Shown: positions 1-8,266 of the stretch, piece by piece
Numbering within the stretch: the first letter of the stretch is position 1
Layout of the letters: every line of letters begins with the position of its first letter
Assembly (NCBI GenBank): GCA_036269135.1
Contig: DATASQ010000053.1
Span: 1 to 64,000 of the forward strand
Direction of reading: 5' to 3'
Source: Palsa-343 sp036269135
GTDB lineage: Bacteria > Acidobacteriota > Terriglobia > Terriglobales > Acidobacteriaceae
Length of the DNA: 64,000 bases
Program-made: the position numbers and the translations under genes
The notes under the pieces: model-generated
What the model was told of the DNA's origin: nothing
What the model saw: the letters and a program-made list of their open reading frames with translations, nothing else
The model's database searches: none

Positions 1-381
1 CGTCAGGGCGCAAGGGGGCTTGACAGGATTTCCACAATGCGGAAGAGAAGTGCGTACTCGGTGGCGGATTCGGTACTTAGGTCATGGGCAAGTCGGGGCT
101 GCGCGCAGGCGCTGCGCCCACGGCCTGCGGCAGCAAGGAAGGCGCTTCGCGCCTGACTTTATTCCCCGGCCTGAAGGCCGGGGCTTTCTCCGTAGCGCCG
201 CGTTGCGACGCCGCTTTGCTCAGGGAAGCCCATTCGGCTCGCCCCCGGATCGTCCGCATTGTCATTCTGCCTCTGACCGAACTTGTCGCAGACCGACTCC
301 TTCGATCAGGGTGCCCCTTCGGCTCACGCTCGCCATGGGCGCCGCTCGATCAGGGGGCCCTTTCGGGTCAGCACAGGGCCG
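1..381. other. Gene-free left edge
   Basis: No coding region is convincing here. Open frames exist on both strands but they run through hairpins and tandem repeats, have no recognisable domain, and one continues straight across the YjbR gene on the other strand, so I treat them as chance GC-rich frames. The stretch holds REP-like hairpins near 141-183 and otherwise mixed GC-rich sequence. It could be the far end of an intergenic region whose neighbouring gene lies left of the window. Confidence 0.5.
141..183. repeat. REP-like hairpin pair
   Basis: Two adjacent palindromes: GGCGC-TTC-GCGCC at 141-153, and an 8-bp perfect stem CCCCGGCC/GGCCGGGG at 164-171 and 176-183 with loop TGAA. The CTGAAG core recurs in the hairpin upstream of the beta-propeller lipoprotein near 12.6 kb, so these may be copies of one dispersed intergenic element. 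Family assignment is inference. Confidence 0.45.
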
Positions 382-430
382 GGGCAGAGGGCAGGGCCAC
401 AGGCCACAGGCCACAGGCCACAGGCCACAG
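382..430. repeat. Period-7 tandem array, 3' side of YjbR gene
   Basis: Seven tandem 7-mers: two degenerate units (GGGCAGA, GGGCAGG) followed by five perfect GCCACAG units at 396-430. The array ends 7 bases before the stop codon (437-439) of the minus-strand YjbR gene. One of six period-7 arrays in the window that abut gene ends. Confidence 0.85.
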
Positions 431-436
431 GGAAAG

Positions 437-781
437 TTAGCCCGCGGACAGGCGGGGGCGCAACCGGCGGGTCACGAATTTGTGGGCCATGGCGAGGAGG
501 TCGTGGGCGAGCTCGGGGGTGCAGTGGGCGAGCCGGATGAGGACGCCGTCGTAGCCGAGGTAGTGATCGGGGGCGTAGCAGAGGTCGGGGGCTTCGGCGA
601 GGAGGGCGGGGCGGTCGCGGCGATCCATGCGGATGAGGAGGGAGTTGGGCTCGGCGGCTCTGTTGATGGGGACGCAGGCCATCACCTTGCCTTTGACTTT
701 GAGAGCCGGGGCGTTCCAGGAAGTGGACTCCTCGACACCGGGGAAGGTGCGGCCGATTTGGAGGGCCTGGGCGAGGGTCAT
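437..781 (-). CDS. MmcQ/YjbR family protein
   Basis: A 114-residue protein of the MmcQ/YjbR fold, a small single-domain family sometimes annotated as DNA-binding, with no settled biochemical role. Family features visible are the N-terminal FPGVEESTSW segment, the KVKGKVMACV strand after it, and a C-terminal helix ending in a basic tail (KFVTRRLRPRL). I start at the ATG at 781; a TTG three codons upstream is also open. No Shine-Dalgarno sequence precedes the ATG: the upstream bases are a period-7 repeat array. The gene is flanked by such arrays on both sides. A second, divergent family member lies at 25.9 kb. Confidence 0.8.
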   Translation of the reverse strand: MTLAQALQIGRTFPGVEESTSWNAPALKVKGKVMACVPINRAAEPNSLLIRMDRRDRPALLAEAPDLCYAPDHYLGYDGVLIRLAHCTPELAHDLLAMAHKFVTRRLRPRLSAG

Positions 782-791
782 GGGAGGCAAG

Positions 792-840
792 GTGACAGGT
801 TACAGGTGACAGGTGACAGGTTACAGGTTGCAGGGCACAG
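792..840. repeat. Period-7 tandem array, 5' side of YjbR gene
   Basis: Seven units in exact 7-base register: GTGACAG, GTTACAG, GTGACAG, GTGACAG, GTTACAG, GTTGCAG, GGCACAG. It begins 10 bases upstream of the ATG of the minus-strand YjbR gene and therefore occupies its leader. Variation is confined to positions 2-4 of the unit, while the ACAG end is almost constant. Confidence 0.85.
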
Positions 841-985
841 GACCGGTCGCGAGGGGCGTCCGGGCCCGGACAACGCCTGACATTCTTTTTGGCGGCTGCG
901 CGCCGATTGACCTCCTGCACCGCTGGGAGAATCATTCCCGGCGTTTCGCTCGGGATGACATTTCTTTGTTATTGACAGCAAAGAC

Positions 986-1010
986 AAGGGGCTCCGCGAG
1001 GGAGCCTCTT
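986..1010 (-). terminator. Putative terminator of inositol-phosphate synthase gene
   Basis: Stem GGCTCC (990-995) pairs with GGAGCC (1001-1006) and extends by G-U, G-C and A-T pairs; on the minus strand it is followed by CTTGTCTTT. It lies about 45 bases past the stop of the inositol-phosphate synthase gene. The plus-strand side is also T-rich, so it may act both ways. The rest of 841-1055 shows no gene. Confidence 0.5.
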
Positions 1011-1055
1011 TCTATTTCGTTTTGCGGCGAAGCCGCGGCCGCCTGAACGGCCAGT

Positions 1056-2378
1056 TCAGTCGTAGTATTCGAGGCCGAGGTGGGTGATTAGTTCTTCGCC
1101 CATGATGTGGCGCAACGTATTTTTCAGCTTCATGGACTGAATGAAGAGGTCGTGCTCGGGATAGAGGCCGGGGGCGGATTGCGGGCTCTTGAAGTAGAAG
1201 CTGAGCCACTCCTGAATGCCGAGGTGGCGGAGTTCGGGGGTGCGCTGGGCCAGGTCTAAAAAGAGGACCAGGTCGAGGGCGATGGGGGCGGCGAGGATGG
1301 AGTCGCGGCAGAGGAAATCGACTTTGATCTGCATCGGATAGCCGAGCCATCCGAAGATGTCGATATTGTCCCAGCCTTCTTTGTTGTCGCCGCGGGGCGG
1401 GTAATAGTTGATCCGGACCTTGTGGTAGATGTTGCCGTACAAGTCGGGGTACTTGTCGGGCTGAAGGATGTAGTCGAGGACGCCGAGCTTGGATTCTTCC
1501 TTGGTCTTGAAGGATTCGGGATCGTCGAGGACTTCGCCGTCGCGGTTGCCGAGGATGTTGGTGGAGTACCAGCCGCTGACGCCGAGCATGCGGGCCTTGA
1601 AGGTCGGCGCGAGGACGGTCTTGAGCAGCGTCTGGCCGGTCTTGAAGTCCTTGCCGCAGATGGGCGCGCCGGTCTGGCGGGAGAGCTCGATCATGCAGGG
1701 CAGGTCGACGGTGAGGTTGGGTGCGCCGTTGGCGAAGGGCACGCCTTCTTTGAGGGCGGCGTAGGCGTAGATCTGCGAGGGGGCAATGGCGGGGTCGTTG
1801 TCGGTGAGAGCCTTTTCAAAGGCGGCAAGGGACTGGTGGCAGGGGGCGGGCTCCATGAAGATTTCGGTGGAGCCGCACCAGATGACGACGACGCGATCGA
1901 CCTGGGACTTGAATTTCTGAATATCGGAGCGGAGCTGCTGGGCGAGGTCGCACTTGCTCTTGCCGGTCTTGACGTGGGTGCCGTTGAGGCGCTTGACGTA
2001 GTACTGGTCAAAGACGGCGGGCATGGGCTTGATGGCCTGGAGGAAGGGCTTGATGGACTCGAGGTGATCCTTGTCGAGGACGGCGGCGTGGGCGGCGGCG
2101 CCGTACATGTCCTCGGGGAAGATGTCCCAGCCGGTGAAGACGATGTCATTCAGGTCGGCGAGGGGAACGAAGTCTTTAACGAGGGGGGTGCGGTTGTCGG
2201 TGCGCTTGCCTAAGCGAATCGTCCCCATCTGAGTGACGGAGCCGATGGGTTTGGCGAGGCCTTTGCGAACGGCTTCAACGCCGGCGATGAGGGTGGTGGC
2301 GACGGCACCCATGCCGACGGTCATGACCCCGAGCTTGCCCGTGGCCGGCTGGATGGCCGGCTTTTTGTTTTCAGTCAT
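1056..2378 (-). CDS. Myo-inositol-1-phosphate synthase family protein
   Basis: Inositol-3-phosphate synthase family, which converts glucose 6-phosphate to myo-inositol 1-phosphate with NAD as internal redox cofactor. The 440-residue protein has the glycine-rich Rossmann loop near residues 13-30 (GVMTVGMGAVATT), the catalytic-domain segments GVSGWYSTNILGNRDG and LGYPMQIKVDFLCRDSILAAP, and the usual C-terminal LDL...ELITHLGLEYYD region. I use the ATG at 2378, preceded on the minus strand by GAAAGAAAGG; 26 further in-frame codons upstream are less likely. Monocistronic. The product could feed inositol phospholipids or inositol-derived solutes; nothing nearby decides this. Confidence 0.9.
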   Translation of the reverse strand: MTENKKPAIQPATGKLGVMTVGMGAVATTLIAGVEAVRKGLAKPIGSVTQMGTIRLGKRTDNRTPLVKDFVPLADLNDIVFTGWDIFPEDMYGAAAHAAVLDKDHLESIKPFLQAIKPMPAVFDQYYVKRLNGTHVKTGKSKCDLAQQLRSDIQKFKSQVDRVVVIWCGSTEIFMEPAPCHQSLAAFEKALTDNDPAIAPSQIYAYAALKEGVPFANGAPNLTVDLPCMIELSRQTGAPICGKDFKTGQTLLKTVLAPTFKARMLGVSGWYSTNILGNRDGEVLDDPESFKTKEESKLGVLDYILQPDKYPDLYGNIYHKVRINYYPPRGDNKEGWDNIDIFGWLGYPMQIKVDFLCRDSILAAPIALDLVLFLDLAQRTPELRHLGIQEWLSFYFKSPQSAPGLYPEHDLFIQSMKLKNTLRHIMGEELITHLGLEYYD

Positions 2379-2516
2379 ACGAATGCCTTTCTTTCGGGGG
2401 AGAAAAAATGATGAGGTCCAAACAGGTAGTGTCTCGCGGGGCGGGGGGAATGGCAAATGACTGTGGTGCTGGGGGATGGGTTGACGCGTTCGACATGCCG
2501 GCTTGTGCCGACTCGC

Positions 2517-3170
2517 TCAGGGCAGGCTCGACTCATTGACCGGGTCGGGGCGGACGCGATTGCGCCAGTGGCTCCAGACGAACCAGATCAGGCCGGCGAG
2601 AAGGATGAGCTCCATGCCGAGGTGGAGGCGATGGAAGGTGGCTTTGAAGCGGGGGTCGGTATCCCAGGCCTGGCCGAGCTTCATGCCGGCCCAGGCGAGG
2701 ACAAAGCACCAGGGCCAGGAGCCGAGGAAGGTATAGAGGTGGAAGCGGAGCTGGGGCATGCGGGCGATGCCGGCAGGCAGGGCGATGAAGGTGCGGACGA
2801 TGGGCAGGAGGCGTCCGAGGAAGACGGTGATGCCACCGAAGCGCTGGAAGAAGTGGTCGGCGCGGTCGAGGTCATGGCGGTTGAGGAGAACGAAGCGGCC
2901 GTAGCGGGCGATGAAGGGACGTCCGCCGTACGCGCCGATCCAGTAGGCGATGAGGGAGCCAAGATTGCAGCCGAGGGCGCCGGCGGTGGCGACGCCGATG
3001 AGGCTCAGCCGGCCGGTATGCACGAGGTAGCCGGCGAAGGGCATGATGATCTCGCTGGGGAGCGGGATGCAGGCCGATTCGATGGCCATGAGCAGGAGGA
3101 CGCCGGCGTACCCCGCGGTGGAGATGAATGCCTGGATGAGGTGGCCGATGGAGACGACGACGTGATTCAT
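2517..3170 (-). CDS. DedA family membrane protein
   Basis: A 217-residue multi-pass inner-membrane protein of the DedA/SNARE-associated (VTT) family, linked to undecaprenyl-phosphate or phospholipid flipping and to envelope homeostasis. Key family motifs are present: ESACIPLPSE near residues 31-40, a central glycine-rich half-loop, and FLGRLLPIVRTFIALPAG near residues 118-135 with its conserved arginines. Length is typical. It lies downstream of the CoA-transferase A gene on the same strand, separated by a period-9 repeat, so co-transcription is possible but function is probably unrelated. Substrate cannot be read from sequence. Confidence 0.88.
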   Translation of the reverse strand: MNHVVVSIGHLIQAFISTAGYAGVLLLMAIESACIPLPSEIIMPFAGYLVHTGRLSLIGVATAGALGCNLGSLIAYWIGAYGGRPFIARYGRFVLLNRHDLDRADHFFQRFGGITVFLGRLLPIVRTFIALPAGIARMPQLRFHLYTFLGSWPWCFVLAWAGMKLGQAWDTDPRFKATFHRLHLGMELILLAGLIWFVWSHWRNRVRPDPVNESSLP

Positions 3171-3211
3171 GCAGGTTGAGTGTAGCTGAGACAGTAGCCA
3201 GGTTGGTCCAC

Positions 3212-3238
3212 CACAGAGAGCACAGAGGACGCAGAGGC
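3212..3238. repeat. Period-9 repeat (CACAGAGAG type)
   Basis: Three 9-mers in register: CACAGAGAG, CACAGAGGA, CGCAGAGGC, followed by ATTCGG. The same motif with the same ATTCGG edge recurs at 9407-9433. It lies between the CoA-transferase gene and dedA. Similar CACAGAG-type arrays are common between genes in many GC-rich bacteria (general knowledge); their role is unknown. Confidence 0.75.
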
Positions 3239-3258
3239 ATTCGGGGCAGCTGGGTCCG

Positions 3259-3966
3259 TCAAGGCTGGCGAACGGTTCTTCGTTCTATGTGCTTTTCGTA
3301 GTTCTCGCCCTGGAGGATGCGCTGGACGTAGATGCCGGGGGTATGGATCTGGTCGGGGTCGAGGGAGCCGGTGGGGACGAGCTCTTCGACTTCGGCGATG
3401 GTGACGCGGGCGGCGGTGGCCATCATGGGGTTGAAATTGCGAGCGGTATGACGGTAGATGAGGTTGCCGGCGGGGTCGCCTTTCCAGGCTTTGACGAGGG
3501 CGAAGTCGGCGCGAAGCCAGGATTCGAGGAGATAGGGACGGCCGTCGAAAGTGCGCGTCTCTTTGCCTTCGGCCACAAGGGTGCCGACGCCGGCGGGGGT
3601 ATAGAAGGCGGGAATGCCGGCGCCGCCCGCGCGGATGCGTTCGGCTAATGTGCCCTGGGGGGTGAGGCGGAGATCGAGCTCGCCTTTGAGGACCTTGTCT
3701 TCGAGGAGCTTGTTTTCGCCGACGTAGGAGCCGGTGTGGGAGACGACCATGCCGGCCTGGAGCATGCGGCCCATGCCGAACTCGTCGATGCCCATGTTGT
3801 TGGAGATGGTGTGGAGGCCGGTGAGGCCGCGGCGGCGGTGCTCGTCGACGAGAGCGGCGATGAGGTTTTCGGGAATGCCGCAGAGGCCGAATCCGCCGAT
3901 CATGAGGGTGGAACCGGAGGGGATGTCGGCGACGGCGGCTGCGGCGGAAGGGACGACTTTGTTCAC
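3259..3966 (-). CDS. 3-oxoacid CoA-transferase subunit A, without partner
   Basis: Subunit A of succinyl-CoA:3-ketoacid (ScoA/AtoD-type) CoA transferase, used in ketone-body or short-chain acid activation. The 235 residues start with MNKVVPSAAAAVADI, followed by GGFGLCGIPE at about 24-33 and the SHTGSYVGENKLLEDKVLKG segment, all standard for the family and full length. The start is GTG at 3966; there is no Shine-Dalgarno sequence because the leader is a period-7 array beginning one base away. The B subunit, which carries the catalytic glutamate and normally follows directly, is absent: the next gene is dedA. Either the B gene lies elsewhere or was lost, leaving this subunit inactive alone. 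Confidence 0.88.
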   Translation of the reverse strand: MNKVVPSAAAAVADIPSGSTLMIGGFGLCGIPENLIAALVDEHRRRGLTGLHTISNNMGIDEFGMGRMLQAGMVVSHTGSYVGENKLLEDKVLKGELDLRLTPQGTLAERIRAGGAGIPAFYTPAGVGTLVAEGKETRTFDGRPYLLESWLRADFALVKAWKGDPAGNLIYRHTARNFNPMMATAARVTIAEVEELVPTGSLDPDQIHTPGIYVQRILQGENYEKHIERRTVRQP

Positions 3967-3967
3967 G

Positions 3968-3995
3968 GGTTACAGGTTACAGGTTGCGGGTTGCG
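3968..3995. repeat. Period-7 tandem array at CoA-transferase start
   Basis: Four units in 7-base register: GGTTACA twice, then GGTTGCG twice, with a degenerate GGGGTCA after. One base separates it from the GTG start codon of the minus-strand CoA-transferase gene, so the array is the whole proximal leader of that gene. Confidence 0.85.
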
Positions 3996-4134
3996 GGGGT
4001 CAGATCCGGGGGTGGCAACTCACCTGGGTGGGGTGGCATCGGAAAATTGAGCTCCTGCGTCGAAACCCTCCGTTAGAACCTGGGGATTCTCGGGCCGGGT
4101 TCCTGCCGCGAGCGAACCCTTCGGACAAGTTGCT

Positions 4135-6513
4135 ATGCGGAACTCTCTCGCTGAAGCCATCGCACGATCCTGGACGCTGCCGCTGTGGCCTACGCTGGGC
4201 GTGCTGGTGCTGGGGGTGCTGTATTGGCGGGGATGGCGGCTGGCACGGACGACGCGACCGCGCGAGCTTCCGGCATGGCGCTCTGCGTGCTTCTTTGGCG
4301 GACTGCTGAGCTTTTGGCTGGCGCTGGCTTCCCCGCTGGACGCACTGGATCCCTTTCTGCTGGTCGCGCATATGACGCAGCACGTTCTGCTGATGTCGGT
4401 GGCGCCGCCGCTGCTGTTGCTGGGGAATCCTGTGGTTCCCGTGCTGCGGGGGCTGCCGCGCAGCTTTGTGCGGGACGAGCTGGCTCCGTGGATGCATTCG
4501 CGCGCGCTGCACTTTCTGCAGAAGGTGTTCACGAGCGCGACGTTTGGGTGGGTGGCGTTCGATGTGTCGGTGGTGGTGTGGCACCTGCCGCCGGCGTATG
4601 AGCTGGCGCTGCGGTCGAACTTCTGGCATCAGGCGGAACACGGCTGCTTCTTCTTCGCGTCGCTGGCGTTCTGGTGGTATGTGGTGCGGCCGTGGCCGAA
4701 CCGGATTCGCACGCCGGAGTGGACGATCATTCCCTATCTGTTCTTCTCGCACATGGCTCTGTTTTTTGTGGGGCTGGTGATTGCTTTCGACAGCGATGTG
4801 GTTTATCCGAGCTACGCGCACGTTCCGCGGCTGTTCGGGATGAGCGCGATGACCGATCAGGCGCTGGCCGGGGGCGAGATGATTTTTGTGGGGCTGCTGG
4901 TGATGGTGGCCTCGCTGATTCCGCTGCTGGTGAAGATGGTCTCGGAGAAACCGCAGGGAGGAACGGCGCCGGATGCAGACAGTGGGCGCGGCACGGCGGC
5001 GGGAGTTGGCGGGGCGGGGCCCTTCGACTGGCTGCAGGCGCCGGTGGTTGGACCTGCGCTGCGGTCGCACAGCGGACGGCGCGCGCTGCAGATGTTCACG
5101 TTGGTGCTGATTGGCGCGGTGATTGTGGACGGGTTGTTTGGCGTGCAGGTGGGCGGAATGAACCTGGCGGGGGCGGCGGTGTGGAATATCGCGCGGCCGC
5201 TCAGCCTTTTGCTGCTGTTGTTCGCGGCGAACGTGTTCTGCATGGCGTGTCCTTTTACGCTGCCGCGTGAGGTGTTTCGGCGGTTGGGGATTCCGCAGCT
5301 GCGGTGGCCGGAGCGATTGTCGTCAAAGTGGCCGGCGGTGGCGCTGATGATGCTGTTCTTCTGGGCGTATGAGCAGTTCGCGCTGTGGAACTCGCCGCGG
5401 GCCACGGCGCTGCTGCTGCTCTTTTATGTGGCGGCCGCAACGATTATCAATTCGGTGTTTCGCGGGGCGAGCTTCTGCAAATACGTGTGCCCGGTGGGGC
5501 AGTTCAACTTTGTGGCGTCGATGTTCGCGCCGCTGGAGCTGGGGGCGCGCAGCCAGGCGGTGTGCACGGCCTGCTCCACGCACGACTGCGTGCGCGGGAA
5601 CGAGACGCAGCGCGGGTGCGAGCTGAAACTGTATGTGCCGAACAAGGTGGGGAACCTGGACTGCACGCTGTGCATGGACTGCGTACACGCGTGTCCGCAC
5701 GACAACGTGGCGGTGACGGTGCAGTCGCCGCTGCGCGAGCTGACGCGGGATCCGGTGCGTTCGTCGCTGGGGCGCATCTCAGCGCGTCCGGATCTGGCGG
5801 CGCTGATTTTGGTGGTGGTCTTTTCCTCGCTGGCGAATGCGGCGGTGATGATTGCGCCGGTGGCGCGAATTCTCGACGAGTTTCGGCAGCGGCATCCGTG
5901 GGCTGACGGCTGGGCCGCGTCGTTGATGGGGACGGTCGCGCTTTCCGCGGCGCTGTTGCTGCTGTATCTGGGAGTGGCGAAGGCGATGCAGGCGCTGGCG
6001 GCACGGGAGACGACCGCCGGGCCGCCGACAACCACGGGGCCGCAGGCGCTGCGCACGGTCTTTTGCCGATTTTCGCTGGCGCTGCTGCCGCTGGGGCTGT
6101 CGATCTGGCTGGGGCATCTGGCGTTTCATCTGGCGAGTTCCTGGTCGGCAATCCCGGTGATTGGGCAACATCTGTGGGCGCAGGTGCCGCTGGTCCATGC
6201 GGCTACGGCCGAGACGATACGGCGGGGGATGCAGGCGCATGCGATAGAGGCCACATCGAAATCGATGTTCAGCCCGCTGCTGGGCGCGAACGGGATGAAT
6301 CTTTTCGCTCTGCAGGTGTGGGTGCTGAACCTGGGGCTGTTTGTGTCGTGGTATGCGGGAGGAAGGCTGATCCGGGAGATGGCGAGTTCGGCACGCCGTG
6401 CGGGGTCGATGACGGCGGTGTGGATGGCGAGCAGCACGGCGCTGTATGCGGTGGCGGTGTGGATCTTCACGCAGCCGATGGCGATGCGCGGGATGACGAT
6501 GGGACGCGGATGA
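4135..6513 (+). CDS. CtaG-type oxidase assembly domain fused to membrane polyferredoxin
   Basis: A 792-residue membrane protein with two modules. Residues 1-270 resemble the CtaG_cox copper-delivery factor for caa3-type cytochrome oxidase: several membrane helices and histidines at 79, 83, 150, 165, 169 and 206. After a flexible linker (275-297) comes a NapH/CcoG-like ferredoxin module: membrane helices, FCMACPF (C369, C372), CKYVCPVGQ (C448, C452), CTAC (C477, C480), C485, C495, then a classic CxxCxxCxxxCP cluster (C510, C513, C516, C520). Residues 540-792 add more helices. The stop overlaps the start of a FixH/YtkA-like gene (ATGA). I infer electron or copper supply for oxidase maturation. 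The fusion is unusual; each half is usually separate. Confidence 0.8.
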   Translation: MRNSLAEAIARSWTLPLWPTLGVLVLGVLYWRGWRLARTTRPRELPAWRSACFFGGLLSFWLALASPLDALDPFLLVAHMTQHVLLMSVAPPLLLLGNPVVPVLRGLPRSFVRDELAPWMHSRALHFLQKVFTSATFGWVAFDVSVVVWHLPPAYELALRSNFWHQAEHGCFFFASLAFWWYVVRPWPNRIRTPEWTIIPYLFFSHMALFFVGLVIAFDSDVVYPSYAHVPRLFGMSAMTDQALAGGEMIFVGLLVMVASLIPLLVKMVSEKPQGGTAPDADSGRGTAAGVGGAGPFDWLQAPVVGPALRSHSGRRALQMFTLVLIGAVIVDGLFGVQVGGMNLAGAAVWNIARPLSLLLLLFAANVFCMACPFTLPREVFRRLGIPQLRWPERLSSKWPAVALMMLFFWAYEQFALWNSPRATALLLLFYVAAATIINSVFRGASFCKYVCPVGQFNFVASMFAPLELGARSQAVCTACSTHDCVRGNETQRGCELKLYVPNKVGNLDCTLCMDCVHACPHDNVAVTVQSPLRELTRDPVRSSLGRISARPDLAALILVVVFSSLANAAVMIAPVARILDEFRQRHPWADGWAASLMGTVALSAALLLLYLGVAKAMQALAARETTAGPPTTTGPQALRTVFCRFSLALLPLGLSIWLGHLAFHLASSWSAIPVIGQHLWAQVPLVHAATAETIRRGMQAHAIEATSKSMFSPLLGANGMNLFALQVWVLNLGLFVSWYAGGRLIREMASSARRAGSMTAVWMASSTALYAVAVWIFTQPMAMRGMTMGRG

Positions 6514-7079
6514 GACTGAGCGCGCGATGGCGGGGTGCGGTTCTGGGCGTGATCTTTTGCCTGGGGTGCGCGCGGGGCGCGTTCGCGGATGGGGGGCGGC
6601 TGCGTTTCCGCGAGCCGGCGGGGCCGTTTGAGGTGACGCTGTTTACGACGCCCGATCCGCTGACGCGGGGGGAGGCGGATTTCAGCGTTGCGGTGGAACG
6701 CGCAGGCGAACCGGGGCTGGTGCAGGATGCGCAGGTCGATCTGCTGCTGACGCGGGCCGATGGTAAAGGCGGGACGCTGGTGCTGCATGCTTCCCATGCG
6801 GCGGCGACGAGCAAGTGGCTGCAGGCGGCGAATTTTTCGCTGCCGGCGGCGGGAGTGTGGCGGGTAACGGTGCAGGTGCGACGCGGCCAGGAGACGGGGG
6901 CGTGTTCGGGGGAGATCCACGTGCGCGCGGCAGGGGCGCGGGACTGGACGTGGGATGTGCTGCCTGTGCCGCTGGCGGGATTGTTCCTGGTGCTGCACGC
7001 GAACCGGAAACGGAAGTATCGGCGGGAGCGGCGCCGGCAGGCGGCGCTGGCGGCGGCACGGAACCGGGCATCCGCTTAA
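6510..7079 (+). CDS. FixH/YtkA-like membrane-anchored protein
   Basis: A 189-residue protein starting at the ATG that overlaps the preceding stop (ATGA), so translation is probably coupled. It has an N-terminal signal segment (residues 1-25), a beta-rich domain resembling YtkA/FixH (FEVTLFTTPDPLTRGEADFSV at about 37-57, with the usual WRVTVQVRRG strand near 124), one C-terminal membrane helix (VLPVPLAGLFLVL) and a very basic tail. FixH-type proteins accompany CcoG and copper ATPases in cbb3 oxidase assembly, which fits the polyferredoxin partner. Family assignment is by pattern, not by a decisive motif. Confidence 0.65.
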   Translation: MRLSARWRGAVLGVIFCLGCARGAFADGGRLRFREPAGPFEVTLFTTPDPLTRGEADFSVAVERAGEPGLVQDAQVDLLLTRADGKGGTLVLHASHAAATSKWLQAANFSLPAAGVWRVTVQVRRGQETGACSGEIHVRAAGARDWTWDVLPVPLAGLFLVLHANRKRKYRRERRRQAALAAARNRASA

Positions 7080-7116
7080 AGCGCCCGCCGGGGGCGATCC
7101 TCTGCCCCGTCGCCGA

Positions 7117-7482
7117 TCATCCGGTCTGCGACGCTTCTTCAGAAAGCCATTGAGGCTCGCGGTTGGCGGGGCCGGTGAGGATGACTCTGGGGTGGATGGG
7201 CTGGTCGGAGAGCTCGAAGCCCATGATGATGACTTCTTCGCCCTTTTTGATGAGGTGAGCGGCAGCGCCGTTGATCTCGATGGCGCCGGAGCCTCGCGCA
7301 CCGGCGATGGTGTAGGTTTCGAGGCGAGCGCCGGAAGTATTGCTGACGACGAGAACTTTCTCGCCGGGTTCGAGACCGACCTTCTCCATGAGGTCGCTGT
7401 CGATGGTGATGCTGCCTACGTAATGGAGATCGGCTTCCGTGACCGTGGCATTGTGAATCTTGGAACGGAGATACCAGCGCAC
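7117..7482 (-). CDS. panD: Aspartate 1-decarboxylase
   Basis: Pyruvoyl enzyme making beta-alanine from L-aspartate for pantothenate and CoA. The 121 residues match the family length. The self-cleavage site is G23-S24 in HYVGSITID, with the preceding LRSKIHNATVT strand (K8 region) and the INGAAAHL active-site segment. Cleavage releases the beta chain and the pyruvoyl alpha chain. Start is GTG at 7482, preceded by AAAGGG at suitable spacing. It stands alone; coaD, the later CoA-pathway gene, is at 39.5 kb. Confidence 0.95.
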   Translation of the reverse strand: MRWYLRSKIHNATVTEADLHYVGSITIDSDLMEKVGLEPGEKVLVVSNTSGARLETYTIAGARGSGAIEINGAAAHLIKKGEEVIIMGFELSDQPIHPRVILTGPANREPQWLSEEASQTG

Positions 7483-7611
7483 AACGTCCCTTTCCAGCCT
7501 GCCGCTCCCGGACAGCGGATGCAGTGGCTGTCCTTATGATGCGCGGGAGAGGCGAGTTTCTACAATAAGCGGCACGCCGCGACGGCGGCTGACTGGTTCT
7601 ATGATCGGCGG

Positions 7612-8235
7612 ATGGGAAAGGAGACCGAGTCCAGAGCCTGCGGGCGTGGCAAAGCAGCGAACAGCAGGGTGCTGTGGCTGCAAGGCGTGACCGTGGCATG
7701 GATGCTGGTCGAGGCGGGAGTGGCACTGTACGCAGCCAGGGGGGCGGAAAGCGTGGCATTGCTGGCGTTTGGGTCCGACAGCGTTGTGGAGATGCTGTCG
7801 GCGATAGTGGTGCTGCTGCAGTTCACCTCGGCCGTGCGTATCCCGGAGCGGACGGCGAGTCGAGCGGCGGGGATCCTGCTGCTCGTGCTGGCGGCCGTGG
7901 TGGCCGTGATAGCCGTTGGGGCGCTGGCGATGGGATGGCATGCCGAAACCAGCGTGGCCGGAATGGCCATCACGATCGCGGCGCTGGCGGCGATGCCAGT
8001 TCTGGCCTGGCTGAAGCGGAGCGAGGCGCGGCGATGCGGGAATGCGGCTCTGGCGGCGGATGCAGTGCAGTCGGCGACCTGCGCATGGCTGGCATTTGCC
8101 ACGCTGGCGGGACTGGTCCTGAATGCAGCTTTCCATGTGCCCTGGGTGGATTCGGCTGCGGGGCTGATCGCGGTGCCGCTGCTGGTGAAGGAAGGGCGGT
8201 CGGCATGGCGGGGACAGGGGTGCGGGTGTCCCTGA
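7612..8235 (+). CDS. Cation-efflux-like membrane protein without cytosolic domain
   Basis: A 207-residue, six-helix membrane protein resembling the transmembrane part of the cation diffusion facilitator family. The segments LLAFGSDSVVEMLSA (near 51-65) and ALAADAVQSATCAW (near 144-157) each carry the paired polar/acidic residues expected for the metal site in helices 2 and 5 of CDF proteins, with D in place of the usual H in part. It ends soon after helix 6 in GCGCP, so the usual cytosolic metal-sensing domain is missing. Starts at ATG 7612. Function as a metal exporter is inferred only. Confidence 0.65.
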   Translation: MGKETESRACGRGKAANSRVLWLQGVTVAWMLVEAGVALYAARGAESVALLAFGSDSVVEMLSAIVVLLQFTSAVRIPERTASRAAGILLLVLAAVVAVIAVGALAMGWHAETSVAGMAITIAALAAMPVLAWLKRSEARRCGNAALAADAVQSATCAWLAFATLAGLVLNAAFHVPWVDSAAGLIAVPLLVKEGRSAWRGQGCGCP

Positions 8236-8266
8236 TGGGGCTGATTCGCGCATCCATCTGAAAATC

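Noticed and set aside
382..840. Possible CRISPR array in the left repeats
   Set aside because: Units are 7 bases with no spacers of 30-40 bases, and no cas genes are present.
20..880. A long plus-strand open frame running through the YjbR gene and repeat arrays
   Set aside because: It passes through tandem repeats and the reverse strand of a recognisable gene, and encodes low-complexity Gly/Arg sequence with no fold.
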